Position numbers and translations under genes: made by a program. The notes under the pieces are model-generated. The model searched no databases. It was not told the origin of the DNA and saw only the letters and a program-made list of their open reading frames with translations. Of a stretch of DNA of 61,579 nucleotides, positions 54,923 through 61,579 are shown piece after piece (the first letter of the stretch is position 1; each line of letters starts with the position of its first letter). This DNA is from Halorubrum sp. Hd13 (GTDB lineage Archaea; Halobacteriota; Halobacteria; Halobacteriales; Haloferacaceae), in NCBI RefSeq assembly GCF_002252755.1, contig NZ_NHOY01000120.1:1-61579 (forward strand). Direction: 5' to 3'.

Positions 54923-55864
54923 TCAGTTTCTGTCATCGGTGGTGTCGAGGCTCGCAGCGTATTCGGAGACGACATCGTCGTCCATCGTCTCGAGCAGTGC
55001 CCGCTGTCCGTCACGATCCCGACGCGCCCGCTCGTCGGTGCCGATCTGTCGGTCCAGGAACTCGGATTTTAGATGTTCGAGGGCCGCATCTGCCAAACCG
55101 GAGTCCACGTCGTCAACGAGAATCTCGTTTTCGAACCACTCGCGGGTGTGGTCGTCCCACGCTTCATCGCCGGCGTATCGCCCGTCGTGGACGACCCAGT
55201 CGACGTAGTGGTCCGCAACGGCAGGCCAGTAGCGGGCGGCGATATCGTCCCGGATCAGCGAGAGCGCTGCGTGCGCACCGTGGCCCGCACTGACGATGGC
55301 TTGATGTACCGTTTCGGTCGTCATCCATCCGGCCGCGTACAGCCCGTCGACCGGCGTGCGCCCGTTCTCGCTGTCGACCATCCCGAACGCCTCGTCGGTC
55401 TCTATCTCCTCGATGAACGGCTCGAACATCTCCCCGTCGTACGCGGTCGCGGCGAGGACGTACCGGACGCGATAGTCGCCGTCGTCACTCTCTATCTCGA
55501 ACCCATTCGAATCCAGCGGCTCACCGCCTGCATCTGTCGGTGGCTCCTCGATGTCGACCCGCTCGACGCGCTCGACAGTCTCCTCACGGACGGTCCCACC
55601 CTCGTACTCGACTTGTGTTCGCCCCAGTTCGAGAAATCGGTCGGGCGTGATACCGACCGGAAATCCAAGGAAATTCTCGAGGACGGCACATTGCTGGATG
55701 GCTGACTTCCCACGAGCGAGGACGAGCGTGTTCAGTCCGTAGCGTGCGAGAAACGTCGCTGCGGACAGCCCGGCCGCTCCGCCCCCGACGACCAGTACGT
55801 CGTGATCGAGTGTGGAGTCCGGGGAGTCGGCTCCCGTCGGTCCGATAGTGTCTGTGCGTGCCAT
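54923..55864 (-). CDS. FAD-dependent oxidoreductase, thioredoxin reductase-like (copy 1)
   Basis: 313 residues. The FAD dinucleotide motif VLVVGGGAAGLSAATFLARYG and the C-terminal FAD motif VDGLYAAGWMTTETVHQAIVSAGHGA are clear. The CxxC redox pair of thioredoxin reductase is absent; only one Cys (IQQCAVLENF) lies near the isoalloxazine region. Starts 3 bp after the stop of a substrate-binding protein gene, as in the second module. Its role may be reduction of an imported ferric complex in the cytoplasm, inferred from context only. Confidence 0.82.
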   Translation of the reverse strand: MARTDTIGPTGADSPDSTLDHDVLVVGGGAAGLSAATFLARYGLNTLVLARGKSAIQQCAVLENFLGFPVGITPDRFLELGRTQVEYEGGTVREETVERVERVDIEEPPTDAGGEPLDSNGFEIESDDGDYRVRYVLAATAYDGEMFEPFIEEIETDEAFGMVDSENGRTPVDGLYAAGWMTTETVHQAIVSAGHGAHAALSLIRDDIAARYWPAVADHYVDWVVHDGRYAGDEAWDDHTREWFENEILVDDVDSGLADAALEHLKSEFLDRQIGTDERARRDRDGQRALLETMDDDVVSEYAASLDTTDDRN

Positions 55865-55867
55865 GCC

Positions 55868-57112
55868 TCAGATGTCGCCCGCGATAATGTCCTTGACGCG
55901 CCCGCGGTCGAAGAGCTGATTCTCCTCAGGGACCTCCGGGAATGACTCCGGGTCGAACGCACCGAACTCGTCGGGATAGAGCTGCTGTGCGACCATCTCG
56001 GTTTGCAGGAGGTTCACGATGGGGCCCTGCTCGCCGTACTGGCCCGGAAACACGCGGCCTTGCTGAACGGCCGTCAGTTCCTGTCCCACGGAGTCTTCCT
56101 CCATCGGAGTGACGTACTGCTCCCGAAATGCCTCGGCGGAGAAGCTATCCGTGTCGCCGGTGGTACCGATACCCCAGTGGACGACGATAATCTCCGGGTC
56201 CACCTCGAGAAGCGTTTCGTAATCGATCTGCCCGCCGTCTTCCATCTCCTGGGGGAACGCACTCGCGACGTTCAGATCCCGATACGGCTTCATCTCGTAC
56301 CCATCGTCCTGTGTATTCAACGGGAAGAATTTCCCCTTCGAGGGTTCCGAGCCGCCGTTGACGAGGCCGATCGTCGGCTGTTCGTCGGGCGTACGAGAAG
56401 CGATCTCTGACTGCACCTCGTCGTGTAGCGTGGCGAACGCTTCGTATCGCTCCTGTTCTTGGAAGGCGTGAGAGAGCTGCTCGAACGCGCCGTAGAGACT
56501 GTACAGTTTGTAATCGTGGAACTCGCGTCGGCGGCGGCAGTTGTTCCCGAAGAACGGCGCGACGTTCTCGATGATCTCCTGCGTGTCGTCCTTGCTCCAG
56601 GAGTCGTCCCAGCCGGTCCCGTGGAGGTAGTTCGGATCCATCAGGAACACGTCCGGGTCGAGTTCGTAGAAACTCTCCTTGTCCCAACCGCCCTCGGACC
56701 ACATCGAGGGGAGCGCGTCCCGGTCCGGGACGTCGATGTCGAACGGATCGAAAAAGAACCCCGGAATCATATTGCCCGCGGTGAGGAACCCCTCTCGCTG
56801 CCCCAGCGCGAACGCCATGTCGGCCCAGCCGCCGTTGTAGACCGTCCACGTCTCGGGAACGGCATCGAAGTGGACCTCTCCCGCGGGGACGATGGAAGCG
56901 GTGTATCCGGTATCGGTCTCGGTCGACTCCGTCTCGGTCTCGCCGGTTTCGGAATCGGTCCCACTCTCGCCGGTGGTCGTTGGCTCCTCTGTGGCCCCGC
57001 TACCGTCACCCCCCGTACAGCCAGCCAAGAAACTCGTACCCAGTAGCGTACTCCCGTACTTCAGATAGCCTCTACGTGTCGATCCGGTATCACTGCTGTC
57101 GTGAGCAGGCAT
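55868..57112 (-). CDS. Iron-type ABC transporter substrate-binding lipoprotein (copy 1)
   Basis: 414 residues. A Tat motif STRRGYLKYG and the lipobox SFLAGC (Cys at about 33) are followed by a Thr/Glu-rich linker and a class III periplasmic-binding (FecB/BtuF-like) domain; typical segments are DIDVPDRDALPSMWSEGGWD and QIDYETLLEVDPEIIVVHWG. It captures a ferric-siderophore or related metal complex outside the cell. No permease or ATPase gene is in the window, so it must pair with transporters elsewhere. A DtxR-like palindrome is 3 bp upstream of the ATG. Confidence 0.9.
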   Translation of the reverse strand: MPAHDSSDTGSTRRGYLKYGSTLLGTSFLAGCTGGDGSGATEEPTTTGESGTDSETGETETESTETDTGYTASIVPAGEVHFDAVPETWTVYNGGWADMAFALGQREGFLTAGNMIPGFFFDPFDIDVPDRDALPSMWSEGGWDKESFYELDPDVFLMDPNYLHGTGWDDSWSKDDTQEIIENVAPFFGNNCRRRREFHDYKLYSLYGAFEQLSHAFQEQERYEAFATLHDEVQSEIASRTPDEQPTIGLVNGGSEPSKGKFFPLNTQDDGYEMKPYRDLNVASAFPQEMEDGGQIDYETLLEVDPEIIVVHWGIGTTGDTDSFSAEAFREQYVTPMEEDSVGQELTAVQQGRVFPGQYGEQGPIVNLLQTEMVAQQLYPDEFGAFDPESFPEVPEENQLFDRGRVKDIIAGDI

Positions 57113-57115
57113 ACG

Positions 57116-57133
57116 TTTTAGGCCAGCCTAAAA
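57116..57133. promoter_or_regulatory. DtxR-like palindrome upstream of substrate-binding protein 1
   Basis: TTTTAGGCCAGCCTAAAA is an almost perfect palindrome of the TTAGG...CCTAA type bound by DtxR-family repressors. It ends 3 bp before the start codon at 57112. The adjoining AAATTAAAAAAAC on the upstream side can act as the TATA box. Confidence 0.8.
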
Positions 57134-57183
57134 ATTAAAAAAACTATCGATGGGGCTCTACTGAGAGACCCTTCGCGTCGCCT

Positions 57184-57942
57184 CTACCCTCCGTCCGAAT
57201 GGTTCCCCTCGTTTTCGAGACGCGGGTGCGTTTCTTGTTCGTCCGGGTGGGGCTCGGCAAAACGCTCACCCATTACGTCGAGCGAGCGCGCTTCGCGGTC
57301 CGCCCGCTCCGCCTCGTCGATCTCCTCACAACCGGGCGGCAAGTCCCGCCCACGGTCTGTAAAGTAGCCCTCGGGCGCGACCCAGTCGTGGTAGAACGGC
57401 CGCTCGTCGTCTTCGAGGATCGTCACGCCGACCTCGGCGCCGTGGCCGGCACAGACCGCTGCTTGGTGTGGCTTCTCGGCGAGCCGACCGGCCGAGTAGA
57501 GGCCGTCGACGCCGGTGCGCCCGCGCTCGTCCGTGTCGAGGAACGCTTTCCCGCGGTCGCTGATGCCGACGCCGTCGACGTCGGCCAGATAGCCGACCGC
57601 GTTCTTCGTCGCCGCGACGACGTACTCCGTACGGTAGCGGTCGACGGCGTCGGTCTCGACGGCGAATCCCTCGTCGGTATCTTCGACACTTGCGACGGTC
57701 GCGGTCACCTGCTCGCAGCCTGCTCCGGCCACTTGTTTTTCGAGGAGATCGAGTAGCTGGCGGCCGTTGACGCCGGCGGGGAAGCCGGGGGAGTTCTCGA
57801 GGTGGGCGTTCCGTCGGAGGATCGACTCGCCGGCGGCAACGACGAGCGTATCCAGCCCGTGTCGGGCGGTGAAGACGGCTGTCGACAGGCCGGCAACACC
57901 GCCGCCGATGACGACGACTTCAGGTGGGCTGGTCGTGCTCAT
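57184..57942 (-). CDS. FAD-dependent oxidoreductase, thioredoxin reductase-like (copy 2)
   Basis: 252 residues, shorter than copy 1 because it lacks part of the C-terminal region. FAD motifs are VVVIGGGVAGLSTAVFTARHG and VDGLYSAGRLAEKPHQAAVCAGHGA. HLENSPGFPAGVNGRQLLDL resembles LENFLGFPVGITPDRFLEL of copy 1. There is no CxxC. It starts 3 bp after substrate-binding protein 2, repeating the arrangement of the other module. Substrate and electron donor are unknown. Confidence 0.82.
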   Translation of the reverse strand: MSTTSPPEVVVIGGGVAGLSTAVFTARHGLDTLVVAAGESILRRNAHLENSPGFPAGVNGRQLLDLLEKQVAGAGCEQVTATVASVEDTDEGFAVETDAVDRYRTEYVVAATKNAVGYLADVDGVGISDRGKAFLDTDERGRTGVDGLYSAGRLAEKPHQAAVCAGHGAEVGVTILEDDERPFYHDWVAPEGYFTDRGRDLPPGCEEIDEAERADREARSLDVMGERFAEPHPDEQETHPRLENEGNHSDGG

Positions 57943-57945
57943 TGG

Positions 57946-59133
57946 TCAGACGTCGCCGTTGATGATGTCCGCGACCCGCTGACGGTCGAACAGTTCGCCC
58001 GTGTAGACCTCGGGGAAGTACAGCCTCGCGTAGCGCTCAGTCAGGAACAGGTTATGTAACGGCCCGGAGTAAATCGGCCCACCACGGAACACCATGTCGT
58101 TCTGGACAGCAGCGAGTTCCGAAGCCGCCTCGTGGTCTTTCATGAACGCCAAGACAGTGTCTTCGAACTCCCCGTGGCTCTTGTTTTCGTGTCCCCGGAC
58201 GAGAATGGAGTCTGGGTCGACTTCGAGCATCGTCTCGTAGTCGATCTGACCCCGATCGGTCGTCGAGAGCCCCTCGACTCCCGTGTCTGCGAGGGCGTCG
58301 CTAAGGCCGAGATCGCGGAAATGCTTCTTGTTCGCCCCTTGGTCGCTCAGCCGGTAGGGGTAGAACGCCTCCGGCTCGTTGCCCGCAGCGAACGTCAATA
58401 GCGCGTTCGGTCGATCGTCTGCTGGAGGAAGATCGGCTTGTACCCGAGCGATGAATTCGTCGTGGAGCTGTTTAATCCGGGTGAACTTCTCTTCTTCTTG
58501 GTAGATATGGGCGGTTTTTTCGAAGGCCTCGTACAGCGTGTAGTACCGATAGTCGTGCCACTCGTCGGTTCGGCGGAATATCGTGTTGCCGACGAACGGC
58601 GCGACGTTGCTACTGACTTCCTCGACGTCGGACTCCTCAAGCTTGAACGAGCCGTTGTTGATGAGCCACTGCGGATCGATGAGATGGATATCGCCGTCCA
58701 GCTCGTAGAAGAGCTCCTTGTCGACGCCGCTGTCGCTCAGTCGCGTCAGCGACTCCGCGTCGACGCTCACACCGTCGAGTTCGTCGTAATGACTGGTGTG
58801 GAACCGCGATGGCAGTCCCATCGAGAGGATCGAATCGCCGTGGCCGAGCGCGACGGCCATGTCGGCGTAGTCAGGGAAGTAGTGTGTGACCCGCTCTGGG
58901 GGCTCCTCGAACTGCACCTCCCCGACCGGAGCCATCTCGACAGTATATGAGCTGTCTGTCTCTGTCGATGTCTCCGTCGTCGACTGATCGTCCGCGCTCG
59001 TCTCGTTCGGCGTCGAGTCGGAATCGGACTGGCCCGCACACCCGGCGAGTAGTCCGCCGCCAATGACTGCGCCGCCGTACTTCATGTAGTCACGCCGTGT
59101 CGGTGCCTCGTGACCGCTGGAATCGTCTGTCAT
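57946..59133 (-). CDS. Iron-type ABC transporter substrate-binding lipoprotein (copy 2)
   Basis: 395 residues from MTDDSSGHEAPTRRDYMKYG (five residues inside the longest ORF). The Tat-like TRRDYMKYGG is followed by the lipobox GGGLLAGC. The binding domain is paralogous to copy 1: APVGEVQFEEPPERVTHYFP, DYADMAVALGHGD and QIDYETMLEVDPDSILVRG. Ferric-complex capture is inferred. The DtxR-like palindrome at 59138 lies 4 bp upstream. It heads the minus-strand series that runs to dtxR. Confidence 0.9.
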   Translation of the reverse strand: MTDDSSGHEAPTRRDYMKYGGAVIGGGLLAGCAGQSDSDSTPNETSADDQSTTETSTETDSSYTVEMAPVGEVQFEEPPERVTHYFPDYADMAVALGHGDSILSMGLPSRFHTSHYDELDGVSVDAESLTRLSDSGVDKELFYELDGDIHLIDPQWLINNGSFKLEESDVEEVSSNVAPFVGNTIFRRTDEWHDYRYYTLYEAFEKTAHIYQEEEKFTRIKQLHDEFIARVQADLPPADDRPNALLTFAAGNEPEAFYPYRLSDQGANKKHFRDLGLSDALADTGVEGLSTTDRGQIDYETMLEVDPDSILVRGHENKSHGEFEDTVLAFMKDHEAASELAAVQNDMVFRGGPIYSGPLHNLFLTERYARLYFPEVYTGELFDRQRVADIINGDV

Positions 59134-59137
59134 ATTT

Positions 59138-59153
59138 TTTAGGCCCACCTAAA
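59138..59153. promoter_or_regulatory. DtxR-like palindrome upstream of substrate-binding protein 2
   Basis: TTTAGGCCCACCTAAA, flanked by more T's on the left, matches the palindrome at 57116 and sits 4 bp before the start at 59133, almost the same position relative to the gene. Confidence 0.8.
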
Positions 59154-59172
59154 CATTGAAAAACGTTCCGAA

Positions 59173-59189
59173 TTTTAGGCCGGCGAAAA
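59173..59189. promoter_or_regulatory. Third, weaker DtxR-like half-palindrome
   Basis: TTTTAGGCCGGCGAAAA keeps one good arm (TTTTAGGCC) and a degenerate second arm. It lies about 35 bp upstream of the stronger site, so it may be a secondary operator. It lies just past the stop of the HEAT-repeat gene. Confidence 0.5.
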
Positions 59190-59193
59190 AATG

Positions 59194-60204
59194 TCAGCGA
59201 GGAGTACCGCACCGCGGACACATCGGCGGCCCACTCTTCGGCAGATCGAGTCCGCAGTGCGGACATGCGTCGCCGTCAAGGGCGTTCATTTCTTCGACTA
59301 CTTCGTCCGTCCCGTCTCGAATCGACTCAACCGTGCCGACTCCATCGGGAGTCCCGCCAGATCTTTCGGTGGCTAACTGCCGCCGACAGAACTCTAGCCG
59401 GTCGGTCAGGAAGGTCGGTGGGTCCTCGTGCTTGGCCTCGACATCATCGAGGTCAGGCCCCGACTCGACTCCGGGCTCTGACGCTGCGAGTAGTCCAAGC
59501 GCTTCGGCCGCCCGCCCCTGCACGTACGGGTCCTCATCACCGAGTCGCCCTTGGAGCGGTTCCGCCGCCTCGGCAAGCTTTTCTGGATACTCACACCCGA
59601 CGACCACCAATGCCGTACAGAGGTGATACCGGACGAGTTCGTTTTCATCGCCGAGGTGCTCGGCCAGCGAGTCGACCTGGTGGCGGAGTCGAGCCGGATC
59701 GCCGAGCGCGACGTACGCCAGCGCCTTCGCGAGTTTCTCTTTGACCTCGGGTTCGTCGAACTCCAGTCCGATGCGGAGGTCGGCCAGCGTCTCTGGATCA
59801 GTGACTTCCTCGAGTGACTCGACTGCGACGTAGCCGAGTGCTTCGGCACTCCTAGCACGGACATAGTAGAACTCCTCGTCGTCGGCCAACCGCTCGGCGA
59901 GTGCGTCGACGGCAGGCAGGACGGCTGCCGGTTCGGACTGCGCGAGCGTGACGAACAGCTTCGCGGTCGTCAATCTGACTGCTCGATCATCATCGGTCAG
60001 GAAGGTGGAAAGCGGGTTAGTGAGCTCTTCAAAGGAGAGTGGCAGGTCTTCAGCGGCGTCCCGAACCGCTCTCAACGCACGCTTACGGGTCTCAGTATCA
60101 GCTGCGCCGAGTCGGTCGAGACACCCCACTGTCCCTTTATGATCTTGTTCCTCGAGAAGAGTAGTCAGGCGGTCAGGCGGTGGCGGCTGATCTGGGTCAC
60201 TCAT
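59194..60204 (-). CDS. HEAT-repeat protein with C-terminal zinc ribbon
   Basis: 336 residues. About five or six HEAT-like helical repeats between residues 15 and 245, for example RAVRLTTAKLFVTLAQSEPA, RARSAEALGYVAVESLEEV and VQGRAAEALGLLAASEPG. A linker follows, then a zinc ribbon CPHCGLDLPKSGPPMCPRCG at the end. Likely a protein- or nucleic-acid-binding scaffold. It is upstream of the iron genes on the same strand, but a palindrome and promoter separate it, so co-regulation is uncertain. Confidence 0.8.
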   Translation of the reverse strand: MSDPDQPPPPDRLTTLLEEQDHKGTVGCLDRLGAADTETRKRALRAVRDAAEDLPLSFEELTNPLSTFLTDDDRAVRLTTAKLFVTLAQSEPAAVLPAVDALAERLADDEEFYYVRARSAEALGYVAVESLEEVTDPETLADLRIGLEFDEPEVKEKLAKALAYVALGDPARLRHQVDSLAEHLGDENELVRYHLCTALVVVGCEYPEKLAEAAEPLQGRLGDEDPYVQGRAAEALGLLAASEPGVESGPDLDDVEAKHEDPPTFLTDRLEFCRRQLATERSGGTPDGVGTVESIRDGTDEVVEEMNALDGDACPHCGLDLPKSGPPMCPRCGTPR

Positions 60205-60421
60205 TGATCTGTTCGGATATGTTACTGGCTTTCACGACCAATCGCTTCAATCCGGTGGTTCTGCGCTGCCCTGCGAAGCCTATACTGAGCGTCTCTATTG
60301 AGGAAAGGTGCTGGTGCAGGCGAGACTGCGACCACCTCTATGCTGCCGACACAAGCGCGCATCAATGTCGGAGACGCTGGACCCGCTCTCGGACCGTGCC
60401 TGCCGGATGACCGACGCCTAA
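60205..60421. other. Spacer without recognisable gene
   Basis: About 215 bp between the HEAT-repeat gene and the decayed transposase; presumably the promoter of the former and the lost 5' end of the latter. Confidence 0.4.
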
Positions 60422-61217
60422 AACACAGGAATCGAAATCACTGAACGGCTGCGAGACGGTGACTCCCTGCTATTGAGCGTTGTAGATAGTTCAATCCAGA
60501 CGGAATACCTCAGCGATAGCTATCCAGAGTGGCACCCTGCTCCACACTCCTTTCTCGGAATGGTTCGGCTCCCCATCTACCGAGAGGCAACAGGTGAGAG
60601 CTATCGAGCGCTGGCTCGGTATCAAGAACTTGCCGAACCACTCGATTTGGAACACATCCCCGATGAATCCGTGTTGTCCCGTACGTGGCGGAAACGCTTC
60701 GACGACGGCGTTCGGGAGTTCGTCCAGGTTGCTGCGCACTTCGTCATCAAACAATCTCACGACCGCGAGTTTTCAGCTCCCGCTGTCCGGTCGAAAGCAG
60801 AGATCGTCGACGAAGTGGACCTCTCCACTGATGATGAGACGGCTGGCTGTGAATTCTCCGACAAGCAAATCTACCGGACGACTCGACTCACTCGTGATCA
60901 CGGCTTCGATGAGTTTGATTCCGGTCGCGCTGCGAACACGACCTACGAAGACACGCAGTTCTTCGAATCACAGACGTTCATGTGAATGGTCAACTGCGGG
61001 ACACCGCAAGGAGCGGCTCGGTTTCAGTATCGACACGGTTCGGACAGCAGTCCACACGGCGATACGCATCTTAGAACGATCAAACAGTTCACGCAAGGGG
61101 AGCTGATCGATGGATTCGATACAGTGGCCGATCGGCTGCTCGCGGTCATCGAATCCGAAGCATCGTTCCGTCGGCCGGTTACCGTGCGGTCGACATCACG
61201 ACTATCCCCTATTTCGG
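60422..61217 (+). pseudogene. Decayed haloarchaeal transposase, interrupted by IS6
   Basis: The sequence reads VVDSSIQTEYLSDSYPEWHP, RLPIYREATGESYRALARYQ, IPDESVLSRTWRKRFDD and TRDHGFDEFDSGRAANTTYE, a haloarchaeal transposase type I recognise by pattern only. A stop precedes residue 1 of this stretch. A TGA replaces a Gly codon after SQTFM (60983-60985). The next frame, MVNCGTPQGAARFQYRHGSD, shifts again before AVDITTIPYFG, where the IS6 end begins at 61218. Three independent lesions plus the insertion make it inactive. Confidence 0.75.
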
Positions 61218-61579
61218 GGTGGTGTTCAGATAAAGATGAATAGTGAGGCGGTGTGTTTTCTGAGTGGTTCATGCCCGAAAACACACGCCTCACCGGTAGT
61301 ATCGACCAGATCGAATTAGGTTTTGTGGAACGCGAAGCGACACCGAGATTGCTCATGAAACTCGGTATTCAGCTCTATCTTGCTGGCCTATCAATTTCAA
61401 ATACAGTTTCTATTCTTGGGATATTCGGTGTCAAACGTGCTCGGTCAACCGTTCATAATGGGGGTTCACAAAGCCGATTTACAGCCCGAAGGTGGTCGGT
61501 GTCCGGATCACGTTGCGGTTGACGAGACTGTGATCCGACTCAACGATGAGCAATATTGGCTGTATGCTGCCGTCGATCC
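61218..61579 (+). mobile_element. IS6-family insertion sequence, left part (runs off window)
   Basis: It starts with GGTGGTGTTCAGATAA, an IS6-type terminal sequence, inserted into the transposase remnant. It contains the transposase gene start. The right end is outside the window. Confidence 0.75.
61271..61579 (+). pseudogene. IS6-family transposase, frameshifted and partial
   Basis: MPENTRLTGSIDQIELGFVE, then ATPRLLMKLGIQLYLAGLSI, is the IS6 N-terminus, related to the chimeric ORF at 49577. After RARSTVHN an extra base in a G run (about 61457-61461) shifts the frame; the next frame continues VHKADLQPEGGRCPDHVAVD, then ETVIRLNDEQYWLYAAVD, to the window edge. It is probably inactive unless the shift is a sequencing error. 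Confidence 0.8.

Overview
The window is from a haloarchaeon (class Halobacteria). Predicted proteins are very acidic, two substrate-binding proteins carry a Tat-type signal followed by a lipobox, the insertion sequences are of haloarchaeal types, and several families are haloarchaeal hallmarks (RdfA, the archaea-specific SMC-related protein, an H-box of the form RHNMRND). Gene-rich parts are GC-rich. Several spacers (about 36.4-38.0, 39.4-39.8, 46.3-46.6 and 49.2-49.5 kb) are clearly AT-richer and hold decayed genes.

Layout. 0-0.2 kb: tail of an IS200/IS605-type TnpB element. 0.2-4.7 kb: two small membrane proteins and a large 7TM/multi-PAS histidine kinase with a complete LOV motif, flanked by imperfect direct repeats. 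4.8-7.1 kb: two toxin-antitoxin pairs (VapBC-like, RelBE-like) alternating with three copies of one repeat. 7.7-12.7 kb: two membrane proteins and a Tat-exported protein of tandem pilin-like beta-sandwich repeats. 12.8-14.7 kb: gene remnants, a perfect inverted-repeat operator and a broken IS630 element.

14.7-36.4 kb is the core: a purine catabolic island. It encodes XdhC, a two-subunit xanthine dehydrogenase, adenine deaminase, two further amidohydrolases, three transporters (MFS, AzgA-type and xanthine/urate-type NCS2), urate oxidase, HIU hydrolase, OHCU decarboxylase, an allantoinase-like hydrolase, a DUF3830 protein and an allantoate/ureido amidohydrolase. An IclR regulator beside it is frameshifted. 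Together these would take adenine, guanine and xanthine through urate and allantoin to allantoate and ureidoglycolate.

36.4-46.3 kb looks like a second, rearranged and partly decayed version of this neighbourhood. Intact glycerate kinase, tartrate/isopropylmalate-type dehydrogenase, D-2-hydroxyacid dehydrogenase, a TPP enzyme and an intact IclR paralogue are interspersed with broken copies of the ureido hydrolase, DUF3830, HIU hydrolase and the hydroxyacid dehydrogenase. The intact enzymes fit use of glyoxylate-derived C2/C3 acids.

46.6-49.2 kb: convergent SMC-related ATPase and RdfA homologue. 49.5-52.3 kb: a chimeric IS6 transposase/SWIM ORF, a winged-helix/nucleotidyltransferase pair resembling a toxin-antitoxin module, and a second copy of the inverted-repeat operator. 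52.5-60.2 kb: an apparent iron-uptake operon set with two [substrate-binding protein + flavoprotein] modules, each preceded by a DtxR-like palindrome, two haloarchaeal conserved genes, a 51-residue ORF and a DtxR-family regulator; a HEAT-repeat protein lies upstream. 60.4-61.6 kb: a decayed transposase interrupted by an IS6 element that runs off the window.
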